From positions 3,224,001 to 3,288,000 of the forward strand of contig CBDCTY010000002.1 in the NCBI GenBank assembly GCA_965222445.1: a stretch of 64,000 nucleotides of DNA. Reading direction: 5' to 3'. The translations under genes and the position numbers were made by a program. How positions within the stretch are numbered: the stretch's first letter is position 1; each line of letters opens with the position of its first letter. Positions 51,729-60,718 of the stretch are shown here, piece by piece. Source of the DNA: GCA-958296115 sp965222445. GTDB lineage: Bacteria; Chloroflexota; Dehalococcoidia; Lucifugimonadales; CAJWER01. A model generated the notes under the pieces. It saw nothing but the letters and a program-made list of their open reading frames with translations, made no database searches and had not been told where the DNA came from.

Positions 51729-53324
51729 ATGAAGAGCGATTTCATCATCGCTTTGACGCAGCTGGCCGCTGAGCGCAACCTGCCAAGGGAAATCGTGCTC
51801 TCTGCCATCGAGGCCGCCCTTGCCTCAGCCTACAAGCGGGACAGCGTCGCGGCTGGACAGAACATATCCGTCAAGCTCGACCCAGGCAGCGGGGACGTGA
51901 GCGTCTTCGTCATAAAGACCGTCGCGGAGCAGGTGGAGGACCCCCAGTTCGAGTTGTCCCTCAGCGACGCCAGGGAGTTTGTGCGCGACGCCGAGATCGG
52001 CGATGTAGTACGCACAGAGAGCCTGCCCCACAGCGCGGGCCGAATCGCCGCCCAGACGGCCAAACAGGTCGTCATGCAGAGACTCAGGGAAGCCGAGAGG
52101 GATCTGGTCTTCAAGGAGTTCTCCGACAAGGAAGGCGAGGTATTCACAGTCACCGTCCAGAAGATCGAGCCGAGGCAGATTACGGTCGAGATGGGGCGGG
52201 CCGAGGCGGTTCTGCCTCACTCCGAGCAGCCCATGTACGAGAGGTACAGGGTCGGCCAGAGGGTGAAGGTCCTGCTCCAGTCCATCAGGCAGTCGAACGA
52301 GGGGCCGGAGATTGTCGTCTCCCGCACCGACAAGATACTGCTAAGGCGGCTGTTCGAGATGGAAGTGCCCGAGATCTACAACGGCGCGGTCGAGATAGTA
52401 GACATAGCGCGTGAGGCTGGCTCCCGGAGCAAGGTTGCTGTCTTCGCCAAGCAGGATGGTGTCGACGCTGTCGGCTCATGTGTCGGTCTGCGCGGCATCC
52501 GTATCCAGAACATCGTCAACGAGTTGCACGGCGAGAAAATTGACGTAGTCCCGTGGGCCAAGGACGCGAAAGCATACATAACCCGGGCGTTGAGCCCATC
52601 GCAGGTCATGCGCGTCAAGCTGGACGAGGAAGAGAAATCGGCCATCGCCGTTGTACCCGAAAACCAGCTCTCGCTGGCCATTGGCAAAGAAGGCCAGAAC
52701 GCCAGGCTGGCGGCGAAGCTCACCAGTTGGAAAGTCGAAATCAAGAGCAACGTCGAGATGGAAGAGATGGAGAAGGCCGCCGCCCTGGCTGAGGAGGAAG
52801 CCAGGCTCAAGGCAGCCGCTGAGGCCCAGAAGGAACCTGCGCCGGAGATCGTGGAAGAGCCAGCGGAAGCACCCACACCCGTCGTGGAGGTGATCGAAGA
52901 GGCAGCCGAAGAGGTACCCGCGGACGAGGAGGTCGCCGATGTCGCGGCCGAAGCCGAGGCGCCCGCGGTCGAGGAGCCGGCAGTCGAGGCGCCCGCCGCC
53001 GAGGCGCCCGCCGCCGAGGTAGAAGAGCCCCCGCAGGAAGAGCCCGAGATCCTCGAAGAGGTGGTCCTGAGAGAGCTCCTGAGCGACGTGGAGAAGGACA
53101 CCCAGCCCGAGAAGGAGGGGGCCCTCGTCGGCGCAGCAGAGACGGCTACCTCAATCGAAGACCTCTCCGAGGACGTTTGGGCTGTTCGAAGTGTCCCGGT
53201 CGCCCAACCGGGCGTGTTAAGATTCAGGGAAGACATCGCGGAGTTGGACGGCCCCGACGGCCCGCGCAGGGGGAGGCGCAGGCGCAGGCGAGGAGGAGCC
53301 GGGCAGCAGAATAGAAGGCGCTGA
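51729..53324 (+). CDS. nusA: Transcription termination/antitermination protein NusA
   Basis: Binds RNA polymerase and nascent RNA. Domain order: N-terminal polymerase-binding domain (residues ~1-125, LPREIVLSAIEAALASAYKR), S1 (~130-200), KH1 and KH2 (~205-345, AVGSCVGLRGIRIQNIVNEL and LAIGKEGQNARLAAKLTSW). The last ~190 residues are low-complexity: an acidic Ala/Glu/Pro tract, partly from 15-bp tandem repeats at 52986-53015, and a final arginine tail (RRGRRRRRRGG). This tail replaces the acidic repeats of enterobacterial NusA. ATG at 51729 follows AGGAGG. First gene of nusA-ylxR-infB-rbfA-truB. Confidence 0.96.
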   Translation: MKSDFIIALTQLAAERNLPREIVLSAIEAALASAYKRDSVAAGQNISVKLDPGSGDVSVFVIKTVAEQVEDPQFELSLSDAREFVRDAEIGDVVRTESLPHSAGRIAAQTAKQVVMQRLREAERDLVFKEFSDKEGEVFTVTVQKIEPRQITVEMGRAEAVLPHSEQPMYERYRVGQRVKVLLQSIRQSNEGPEIVVSRTDKILLRRLFEMEVPEIYNGAVEIVDIAREAGSRSKVAVFAKQDGVDAVGSCVGLRGIRIQNIVNELHGEKIDVVPWAKDAKAYITRALSPSQVMRVKLDEEEKSAIAVVPENQLSLAIGKEGQNARLAAKLTSWKVEIKSNVEMEEMEKAAALAEEEARLKAAAEAQKEPAPEIVEEPAEAPTPVVEVIEEAAEEVPADEEVADVAAEAEAPAVEEPAVEAPAAEAPAAEVEEPPQEEPEILEEVVLRELLSDVEKDTQPEKEGALVGAAETATSIEDLSEDVWAVRSVPVAQPGVLRFREDIAELDGPDGPRRGRRRRRRGGAGQQNRRR

Positions 53325-53327
53325 CGG

Positions 53328-53618
53328 ATGGCTGCAACGACCGCCACCAAGAGGGTTCCTCTACGCACGTGCGTAGCCTGCGGAACCAAGACTGCAAAGG
53401 GCAGCCTCGTGCGCATCGTGGCCCCTCGGCAGGGACCCGTCGAGGTCGACGTAACCGGCAAGGCTCACGGCCGCGGGGCATACCTGTGCAGGAGCGGCGA
53501 CGTCCATCACGACCGCCTTGGGCGCGGACGTCTGGGGCACGCGCTCCGTCGGGCATTGTCGGACAACGAGTGGACCGACTTGGTCTCATCCATCAACGCC
53601 TCCAGGCAGAACGAGTAA
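53328..53618 (+). CDS. ylxR: YlxR family RNA-binding protein
   Basis: A 96-residue DUF448 protein. It has VPLRTCVACGTKTAKGSLVR and the end of the fold GRGAYLCRSGDVHH, typical of YlxR (RnpM), which binds RNA and modulates RNase P and transcription in other bacteria. The Cys pair (RTCVACG) is the usual one. ATG at 53328, 3 bases after nusA; infB follows after 7 bases. Confidence 0.94.
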   Translation: MAATTATKRVPLRTCVACGTKTAKGSLVRIVAPRQGPVEVDVTGKAHGRGAYLCRSGDVHHDRLGRGRLGHALRRALSDNEWTDLVSSINASRQNE

Positions 53619-53625
53619 CTACAGA

Positions 53626-55431
53626 ATGGCAAATAGCGCGACTACATCCGAGCGAGACTTGCGCGGCGATGCAAGGACGGCCACGCAGGTCGCGCCTCTG
53701 ATCGAGATACCGGCCGGCGTGACCGTGGCAGACCTCTCCAGCCTGATGGACGTCGATCCCGTCGAGACGATCAAGCAGCTGATGCGGTCTGGGTTCATGT
53801 TAAGCATGAACGACGAGATAGAGTTCGAGACGGCTGCGATGATCGCCCAATCGTTCGGCCTCAGAGTCAGGGCGCCCAGGAAAGAGGACCGGGGACCCGG
53901 TTCGCTCACCGTTTCCCACGAGGGCGAGGACGAGTCCAATCTTGTTCCCAGGTCGCCGGTCGTCACCATCCTGGGGCACGTAGACCATGGGAAGACAACA
54001 CTCCTCGACAGCATCAGGAGCTCGAACGTGACGGCGAGCGAGGCGGGCGGCATAACCCAGCACATTGGGGCATACCAGATCCAGCGTGACGACGGGCTGA
54101 TCACGTTCCTAGATACGCCCGGACACGAGGCTTTCACCGCCATGCGCGCCCGGGGCGCCCAGATTACGGACATTGCCGTAATCGTCGTGGCTGCGGACGA
54201 CGGCATCATGCCCCAGACCATCGAGGCCATCGACCACGCAAGGGCCGCGGAGGTACCCCTCGTCGTGGCGATCAACAAGGTCGACAGCCCGCGAGCCGAT
54301 CCTGAGCGGGTTAAGCGCCAGCTGGCCGAAAACGACCTCCTGATCGAGGAGTGGGGAGGCGACGTGGTTGCCGTTCCCGTGTCCGCGCTCACCGGCGACG
54401 GCATCGACGACCTGCTCGACAACCTCAGCGTAGTCGCCGAGGTGGCCGAGTTGAAATCCAACCCCACCAGGTCCGCCAGGGGAGTCGTAGTCGAGGCCCA
54501 GATCGACAGGAGCAGGGGACCCATAGCCACCCTGCTCGTCCAGACGGGAACGCTGAGGGTCGGCGACCTTCTCGTTGCGGGTGAGGTGTATGGTCGCGTG
54601 CGCGCCATGCGGGATGACAGGGGCAACACCGTCCAGGAGGCAGGCCCGGCCGTACCCGTCGAAGTGATGGGGCTGAGCGGGCTCCCGCAGGCGGGGGACA
54701 TAGCGGAAGTAGCCGCGAGCGACAGGGCAGCCCGGAGCGCCGCCGAGAAGCAGCGTGAGAGCCGCGAAGAGAAGAAGCGGTCCGGTATCACCCTTGCCGA
54801 AGTCCACTCGATGATGGAATCGGGGGATGCTGAAACACTAGACCTCATAGTAAAGACGGACGTCCAGGGCAGCATCGACGCAGTCCGCAACGCCCTGCAG
54901 GCGCTGAGTACCGGTACGACCAGGGTCAACATCATACACGCGCAGGCCGGCACGATCTCGGAGAACGACATCATGCTCGCCGCCGCATCCAATGCCATCA
55001 TCGTAGGATTCAACGTCAAGCCAGAGACCGGCGCCCAAACCCTGGCGGCGCACGAAGACGTCGAGATACGCAGCTACGACATCATCTACAACCTCGTGGA
55101 CGACATTCATAAGGCCCTCTCCGGCCTGCTCGCCCCGGAGACGAGGGATGTGGTCGAGGGGGTCGCCACCATAAGGGCGATCTTCGGAGTAGGCGGTCGC
55201 AGGCTGGCGGCGGGCTTCTACGTCAACCAGGGACGAATATCGCGGTCAGGCACCATCCACGTCTTCCGAGGCGGCAACAAGCTGTTCGAGGGCGCCGTTG
55301 CCAGCCTGCGCCACTTCAGGGACGACGTACGCGAGGTTGCGGTAGGCCTCGAAGGGGGACTGGTCCTCGATGGCTTTGGCGATTTTCAGGAAGGCGACAC
55401 GATAGAGTCCCACCGCCTCGAGGAAGTCTAA
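53626..55431 (+). CDS. infB: Translation initiation factor IF-2
   Basis: GTPase that places fMet-tRNA on the ribosome. The 601-residue protein has a short N-terminal IF2N domain (DLSSLMDVDPVETIKQLMRS), no long linker, and then the G domain: PVVTILGHVDHGKTTLLDSI (G1), DTPGHEAFTAMR (G3), AINKVDSP (G4). Domain III-IV follow (GFNVKPETGAQTLA, FRGGNKLFEGAVASLRHFRD). It is far shorter than the ~890-residue E. coli form. ATG at 53626 has a weak site, consistent with coupling to ylxR. Confidence 0.96.
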   Translation: MANSATTSERDLRGDARTATQVAPLIEIPAGVTVADLSSLMDVDPVETIKQLMRSGFMLSMNDEIEFETAAMIAQSFGLRVRAPRKEDRGPGSLTVSHEGEDESNLVPRSPVVTILGHVDHGKTTLLDSIRSSNVTASEAGGITQHIGAYQIQRDDGLITFLDTPGHEAFTAMRARGAQITDIAVIVVAADDGIMPQTIEAIDHARAAEVPLVVAINKVDSPRADPERVKRQLAENDLLIEEWGGDVVAVPVSALTGDGIDDLLDNLSVVAEVAELKSNPTRSARGVVVEAQIDRSRGPIATLLVQTGTLRVGDLLVAGEVYGRVRAMRDDRGNTVQEAGPAVPVEVMGLSGLPQAGDIAEVAASDRAARSAAEKQRESREEKKRSGITLAEVHSMMESGDAETLDLIVKTDVQGSIDAVRNALQALSTGTTRVNIIHAQAGTISENDIMLAAASNAIIVGFNVKPETGAQTLAAHEDVEIRSYDIIYNLVDDIHKALSGLLAPETRDVVEGVATIRAIFGVGGRRLAAGFYVNQGRISRSGTIHVFRGGNKLFEGAVASLRHFRDDVREVAVGLEGGLVLDGFGDFQEGDTIESHRLEEV

Positions 55432-55525
55432 CAGCCGCCTTCGGACCGCCGCTTTCTTCCAGCCAGGCTAACATCCCTTCAGGGAAGGCCGCCCCCGCAC
55501 GAATTGACGATGAGAGGTACCGCCC

Positions 55526-55876
55526 ATGAGCCGCCGCCTGGAGCGAGTCAACGCCCTGCTGCGCCGGGAGATCAGCAGGACCATATCGACGGAGCTGACA
55601 GATCCCCGGCTCTCTTCCCTGCTTACCGTCACCAGGGTACAGTGCTCGTCCGACCTGTCCCGTGCCAAAGTGTACGTAAGCGTCCTCGACGACGGTAATT
55701 CGGACACGATCTCCGCCCTGCGCTCTTCCTCGACAGTCATTCGAAGGGCTCTCCGCGTGCTCAATCTCAAGAAGATCCCTCAGCTCGCCTTCCACATGGA
55801 TGACTCCGTTCAGAGGGGCGACGAGGTGCTGCGGCTTCTCGACGAAGTCTCGGCCTCGGAGAAGGCCGGCAGATGA
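55526..55876 (+). CDS. rbfA: Ribosome-binding factor A
   Basis: 16S rRNA maturation factor of KH fold, 116 residues: ERVNALLRREISRTISTELT, DPRLSSLLTVTRVQCSSDLS, and KVYVSVLDD. The C-terminus has IPQLAFHMDDSVQRGDEVL, where DDS lies after the PELHFHYDDS-like strand of the family. ATG at 55526 and overlap with truB by ATGA at the 3' end. Confidence 0.95.
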   Translation: MSRRLERVNALLRREISRTISTELTDPRLSSLLTVTRVQCSSDLSRAKVYVSVLDDGNSDTISALRSSSTVIRRALRVLNLKKIPQLAFHMDDSVQRGDEVLRLLDEVSASEKAGR

Positions 55877-56856
55877 CCGAGCAGTCAGGCCGAGGAGCGG
55901 CCACGCAGAAGCAGCGGCGTGGTCCGGAGCGCCGAATCGACGGTGTGCTCGTTATCGACAAGCCAGAGGGCATGACGAGTATGGACGTCGTTCGGCGGAT
56001 CAAGCGCGCGAGCCGCGTCAAGAAGGTCGGCCACGGCGGAACCCTGGACCCTTTCGCTACAGGCGTGATTGCCGTGTGCATGGGACAGGCGACGAGGATG
56101 ATGGAGTACCTTGTCGACGGCGCCAAGACGTACCGAGGTGTCGTCGAGCTGGGGATCGAGACGGACACCTACGACGTGCAGGGCGAGGTCACGCGCAGGG
56201 CGGACGCCTCCGGAGTAACCCTGGACGAAGTCGAGGCCGCACTGTCCGAGTTTCGAGGAGTCATCCTCCAGGTACCTCCCATGTACAGCGCCCTGAAGCG
56301 CCAGGGCAAGAGGCTGTACGATCTCGCCAGGGCCGGAGTCGAGGTCGAAAGAGAGCCTCGCAGGGTCGAGGTAGCCGATGCTTCCGTAGTCGACTGGTCT
56401 CCTCCCCTGGTGGAGGTGAGCGTCGAGTGCGGCCGCGGATTCTACATGCGGTCGTTGGCATACGATCTCGGAGCCAATCTGGGGTGCGGCGCGTACTTGA
56501 AGAGCCTCGTGCGCGTGAAGAGCGGGTCCTTCGACGTCGCCGACGCCCTATCGCTGCAGGAGGCCGAGCGGAGCTTCGACGATGGTGACTGGCAGCGCGT
56601 CGTGCAGGCGCCGGACTCCATCGTAGACCGGATGCGGGCGCTGATCGTCGGCAAGAGAGAGGAGCTGCACCTGCACCAGGGCCGCCCGCTGGGCCCCAGC
56701 CTAAAGGTCCCGCCCGCCCGTCATGGCGAGAGACGGCGGGTCTACACGACAGACGGCCGCTTTGTGGGCATCGTCTCATTCGACGCGCCCGCGCGGCAGT
56801 GGCAGCCTCAGCGGATCCTCAGCATCGACTACCCCAAGGGACAGCGGGACCCGTAA
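55873..56856 (+). CDS. truB: tRNA pseudouridine(55) synthase
   Basis: Makes pseudouridine at tRNA position 55. The 327-residue protein has KVGHGGTLDPFATGVIAVCM with the catalytic Asp, YRGVVELGIETDTYDVQGEV, the substrate loop QVPPMYSALKRQGKRLYDLA, and CGRGFYMRSLAYDLG. The C-terminal ~80 residues are a PUA-like domain. A ~25-residue basic N-terminal extension precedes the core. ATG overlaps rbfA; last gene of the operon, convergent with the DUF4340 gene. Confidence 0.95.
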   Translation: MTEQSGRGAATQKQRRGPERRIDGVLVIDKPEGMTSMDVVRRIKRASRVKKVGHGGTLDPFATGVIAVCMGQATRMMEYLVDGAKTYRGVVELGIETDTYDVQGEVTRRADASGVTLDEVEAALSEFRGVILQVPPMYSALKRQGKRLYDLARAGVEVEREPRRVEVADASVVDWSPPLVEVSVECGRGFYMRSLAYDLGANLGCGAYLKSLVRVKSGSFDVADALSLQEAERSFDDGDWQRVVQAPDSIVDRMRALIVGKREELHLHQGRPLGPSLKVPPARHGERRRVYTTDGRFVGIVSFDAPARQWQPQRILSIDYPKGQRDP

Positions 56857-56862
56857 GCAGGC

Positions 56863-57846
56863 TCACCCGCCGGTTGGAGTGGGAGTCTCGGCGGGCTCGG
56901 GCTCCGGAGTGGGCGTAGGCGGCGGCTTCAGCACATAGGCCCTGTCGGCCTCCATGATGTCGTAGACCTCGAAGTCGGCTACCAGGACGTAGTAGTCGGA
57001 GTCGCTCGACTTCACGTAGTACCCGCCTCCCACCGATGCACCCACCGTTAGCGTGAGTGTCTCGACCTTGCCGTCCTCGCCGAGCGTTTCCAGGGTATAG
57101 GAGCCTGTCGGGGCGCCGAAGCCGTACTCCTCCAGCTCCTGGCGGCCAAGGGGTTCCCTCAGGGAAACCGATGCCGCTCGTGTAAAGAGCGAGTTCACCT
57201 TGCCCTGATCGAGCTCCTCGCCCTCCGCGATGCCCTGAAGCCTCCAGAGACCCTCCTCGTCCCTCCGCAGCTCCAGCCGCCCCTTGGCGTTGTCGATCGT
57301 CACGGCGCTCAGGATGCTCTGAGAGACGAACACGTACTCCGTATCTATCCAGCCAGGCGCGTTGACCGGCGCGTCCGATGTAGTAAGCTCCGACACCTTG
57401 TACACTTCGTCCTGCTCATCGGCTCGGACATGGCTTGCACTCACCGTACGGGCACTGCCGAGATAGAGGCTGTGGCTCTGCCCGTCGTCCGTTTCGAACT
57501 CCACCAGCCGCTCGAACTGGGATGGCGATACCCTGAGCCGCAGGTGGCTGGAGGAAGTCCTGGTCACGACGTTGTCCGCCTCGAGGCCGGCAAGCTTTTC
57601 GAACAGGCTGCGCAACTTTTCGGGCTTGCATGGGTAGTCGTCGGCCTGCGGGAGAACGCACCCGCCGTTGCTCCTCTCGACCTCTATCACGCTACCCCCC
57701 GGTCCCGTGATCTTGACGCGGGCGATGCTGCCCTCCTCCACGTCTGGGAATATCGGCCCGGCCTCGATCGCGGACTCCGGCCAGAACACGAAAGCAAGCA
57801 CGGCTACCTGCAGCACCAGCGCCGCGGCCAGAACCCGATTAGTCAT
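56863..57846 (-). CDS. DUF4340 domain protein
   Basis: A 327-residue membrane-anchored protein. An N-terminal span (VLAAALVLQVAVLAFVFWP) is followed by DUF4340-like repeats of beta-rich domains: IARVKITGPGGSVIEVERSN, then KVNSLFTRAASVSLREPLGR and TLTLTVGASVGGGYYVKSSD. A Pro/Thr-rich tail ends the protein. DUF4340 proteins are usual partners of GldG-type ABC permeases, as here. ATG at 57846 overlaps the stop of the upstream gene by 8 bases. Third gene of the module. Confidence 0.87.
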   Translation of the reverse strand: MTNRVLAAALVLQVAVLAFVFWPESAIEAGPIFPDVEEGSIARVKITGPGGSVIEVERSNGGCVLPQADDYPCKPEKLRSLFEKLAGLEADNVVTRTSSSHLRLRVSPSQFERLVEFETDDGQSHSLYLGSARTVSASHVRADEQDEVYKVSELTTSDAPVNAPGWIDTEYVFVSQSILSAVTIDNAKGRLELRRDEEGLWRLQGIAEGEELDQGKVNSLFTRAASVSLREPLGRQELEEYGFGAPTGSYTLETLGEDGKVETLTLTVGASVGGGYYVKSSDSDYYVLVADFEVYDIMEADRAYVLKPPPTPTPEPEPAETPTPTGG

Positions 57847-60718
57847 CCTGGGCCCCGCCTTCGTCACTCGTATCGACCAGCTCCATCGGCATCTCGCCCC
57901 TCTGCCTGATGTTCCACACGAGCCCAAGTGCTATGAGCGCGGCCAGGGCCGCGGCGTAGTTGGCTGCCTCCCAGATCGTCTGCTCACTCTCCTCGAGCGG
58001 CTGCAACAGGCGCGTGTACGTACCGCGCGCCCTCAGGCCCAGCAGATCGTCGTCCTCGAGAGCCCAGTCGACGGCGTTTTCGAGGAATTGCAGATTGAAC
58101 AGGTACCTGTCCCCCGACAGGCTCCTGGAAAGGTCGAGGATCACGTCGTCAAGGAATTCCGAGCTCCCGAACACGATCAGCCTGGTCGACGCCGGCGATT
58201 GGTCCACCAAGCCCGGCCCGCTCCTGCCCAGAGGGTCGTCCTCGAACGGCGAGGGCCTGTCGCTGAAGTAGCTCTTGAATGAACCCCGAATCGTCACCGC
58301 CAGGGGGCGGGAGCGCAGGTCGCCTTCAACGGGGAAGCCAAGGACCGGGTACTCTTTCATATCCGGGTCCACTTCCCCGGACGGCCTCAGCCAAGCGTTC
58401 TTCGACGACCTGAGGAACACCTGCACCTCCCGGTCGCGGCTCATGGCCTCGTCGATCAGCAGAGGCGACGCCCACTGGAGGGTAACAGCCGGCATGTTGG
58501 CGGTTACCGGGCTCTCCGTCTCCATCCCATCCCTGCGTATATCGACGAAGGGTGGGTAAGCGATGCGCTGGATATCCATCACGGTTACGCCACCCACATT
58601 CCTCTGGACCTGTATGGGGAACTGCTCGTTCTGGGGGTCGAGCACAAGTTCCTTACCGATGCCGACGCCGTAGGACGCCAACATCTCGCCCAGGCCTTCC
58701 TTTACCTCTTCGAGGCCGATGCCGGTGCCTAGCTGGATGGGCGAAACTATGAAGTTGCCCGTTGCTACTATGGCCGAGCCCCCGCGCATGAGGAACTGGT
58801 CGATGGCTAAAACTTCCTTCGGAGCCATGTTGCGGGGCGAGACTATCACCAGCACGTCCACGTCAGGGGCCACCCCCTGGGATAGGTCGGCGAGCACCAT
58901 ATTGTAGTTCTGAGACAGCTGCTGGTGGACATAGCTCCAGCTCGAAATGGGCGGGACATCCTGACCGAAGAAGCCCGGAACAGGGTCATTCGGAGGCACC
59001 CAGAGCCCGACGCTCTTGAGGAGTCCGGGGACTACCCTTCGGATGCCCGCGTCGATGGCCGACCTGATGTCGGCCTCGGTGGCCTCCCCTCCCGGATAGA
59101 CGAGTACGCTTTCGTCGCCCCGTTTCAGCACCATGTGGAAGTAGTACGAATCCGTCGACCCCAGGGACACCAGGCTGGGAGCTATTCCCTGGGTCCGCTG
59201 GATCTGCTCGCGGGTCAGAGGGCTGTCGGGCAGGTCCGGGTCGACCGTTGCTACGACCAGCTTCCCGTTCGACTCGGCTGCCAGCTCCCCCGCCACGGCC
59301 CCGAAGTGCCCAGGGGCCTCCTTCAGGGTCTCGGGGAGAGTCTGCTCCGTGATGTAGGCCGTCAGCAGCAGCGGCTCATCCAGCGCCGCGAACACCGCGT
59401 CCTGCCTCTGGAACCCGGACACCACCTTCTTGATGGCGCTAGTCAGGTCGTACTCCAGGTTCCTCAGCCTCACGGACAGGTCGCTCCCGCTCTTGTCGAC
59501 TTCTACCAGGTCGGCCCAGCTGAGGACTTCGAACTGGTCGCCGTACCGCACGAGAATGTCGAAGTAGGAATTCACCACTGACGAGTCCCGACGCTCCGTG
59601 ATTGCGAACGGCGTGGACTCGATGCCGTACGACCTGTTGGCCTCCGCCTCGATGTCCTCGTCGCTTCTGGGGTCGACCACCTGCGCCTCGATCCTGGCGG
59701 GCGACGCTATTTCGTACTCGCGCATCAGGTCGCGGATCGTAGGCACCAGCGGCTCCAGCAACGGGTGCGTACGGTCGCTGATGTAGCCCCTGAGCAGCAG
59801 CGGCTCCTCCAGGTTGGAGATCACGTCCATGGTGGGGGCCGTCAAACTGTATTCGCGCTGCGCGGTCAGGTCCACTCGCAGCCCGGAGAGAGGGAAGAGC
59901 CAGACGTTGAGCACGAGCAGGTTGGCCCCTATGAGAACAACGGCGACGACCGCGCTACGGCGTGTGGCCGCCGCGTCCGCCCCTCTGCTCCACCGCTTCG
60001 TCTCGAGCGACACGACGTTCAGGGCAAAGAAGACCGCGGCGACCGAGCTGTAGTAGACGATATCCCGTAGGTCGATAACGCCGCGCTCGATGCTCTCGAA
60101 CCTGCTGCCGCTGCCGATGGCCCTCAGTATCTCGGACACGCCCCCGCCGACGAATACGGTTACGGTCTCGGTCCCGACCAGGTAGAGCAGCCCACCGAGA
60201 AGCACCGTGAGAATCAGCGAGACTATCTGGTTGTCGGTTCTGGACGACACGAAGAGGCCGATCGCCGCATAGGCCGATCCCAACAGGAGGACACCGAGGT
60301 ACCCTCCGATGGCCGGCCCCCAGTCCAGGTCGCCCAGCAGCTCGACGGTCACCGGAATGGACAGCGTGAGGGCAAGGGCCGTGGCAAGCAGGATCACGAC
60401 CGCCAGGAACTTGCCGAGGGCCAGGTGTGCCGTGCGCACGGGGAGTGTGAGCAGCACCTCCAGGGTTCCGGCGCGCTGCTCCTCGCTCCACTGGCGCATG
60501 GTAAGGGTCGCCACGAGGAGAATCATGAGGACAGGCATCCACCGGAACAGTGGCCGGACGTCCGCGATGTTCCGCGCAAAGAAGGTCTCGGCCCAGAAGA
60601 AGAGGAACAGGGTGGCCGCGAGGAATACGCCGATGAATATCAGCGCCAGCGGCGAGCCAAAGTAGGCGCGGAGCTCCTTGCGGGCAACGGCCCACGCCGG
60701 TGTCCAGAGACCGTTCAC
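57839..60718 (-). CDS. GldF-GldG fusion: ABC-2 permease plus IFT-type exported domain
   Basis: A 959-residue fusion. Residues 1-250 are an ABC-2 permease with six spans (ARKELRAYFGSPLALIFIGV, RQWSEEQRAGTLEVLLTLPV is the typical coupling end). A second membrane span near residue 275 (RSAVVAVVLIGANLLVLNVW) leads into the GldG-type domain: LTAQREYSLTAPTMDVISNL, PLLLRGYISD, DLMREYEIASPARIEAQVVD. Later parts carry DVDVLVIVSPRNMAPKEVLA and a C-terminal span. In gliding bacteria GldF and GldG are separate; fusion is frequent elsewhere. GTG at 60718 overlaps the ATPase gene by GTGA. Exported substrate unknown. Confidence 0.9.
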   Translation of the reverse strand: MNGLWTPAWAVARKELRAYFGSPLALIFIGVFLAATLFLFFWAETFFARNIADVRPLFRWMPVLMILLVATLTMRQWSEEQRAGTLEVLLTLPVRTAHLALGKFLAVVILLATALALTLSIPVTVELLGDLDWGPAIGGYLGVLLLGSAYAAIGLFVSSRTDNQIVSLILTVLLGGLLYLVGTETVTVFVGGGVSEILRAIGSGSRFESIERGVIDLRDIVYYSSVAAVFFALNVVSLETKRWSRGADAAATRRSAVVAVVLIGANLLVLNVWLFPLSGLRVDLTAQREYSLTAPTMDVISNLEEPLLLRGYISDRTHPLLEPLVPTIRDLMREYEIASPARIEAQVVDPRSDEDIEAEANRSYGIESTPFAITERRDSSVVNSYFDILVRYGDQFEVLSWADLVEVDKSGSDLSVRLRNLEYDLTSAIKKVVSGFQRQDAVFAALDEPLLLTAYITEQTLPETLKEAPGHFGAVAGELAAESNGKLVVATVDPDLPDSPLTREQIQRTQGIAPSLVSLGSTDSYYFHMVLKRGDESVLVYPGGEATEADIRSAIDAGIRRVVPGLLKSVGLWVPPNDPVPGFFGQDVPPISSWSYVHQQLSQNYNMVLADLSQGVAPDVDVLVIVSPRNMAPKEVLAIDQFLMRGGSAIVATGNFIVSPIQLGTGIGLEEVKEGLGEMLASYGVGIGKELVLDPQNEQFPIQVQRNVGGVTVMDIQRIAYPPFVDIRRDGMETESPVTANMPAVTLQWASPLLIDEAMSRDREVQVFLRSSKNAWLRPSGEVDPDMKEYPVLGFPVEGDLRSRPLAVTIRGSFKSYFSDRPSPFEDDPLGRSGPGLVDQSPASTRLIVFGSSEFLDDVILDLSRSLSGDRYLFNLQFLENAVDWALEDDDLLGLRARGTYTRLLQPLEESEQTIWEAANYAAALAALIALGLVWNIRQRGEMPMELVDTSDEGGAQDD

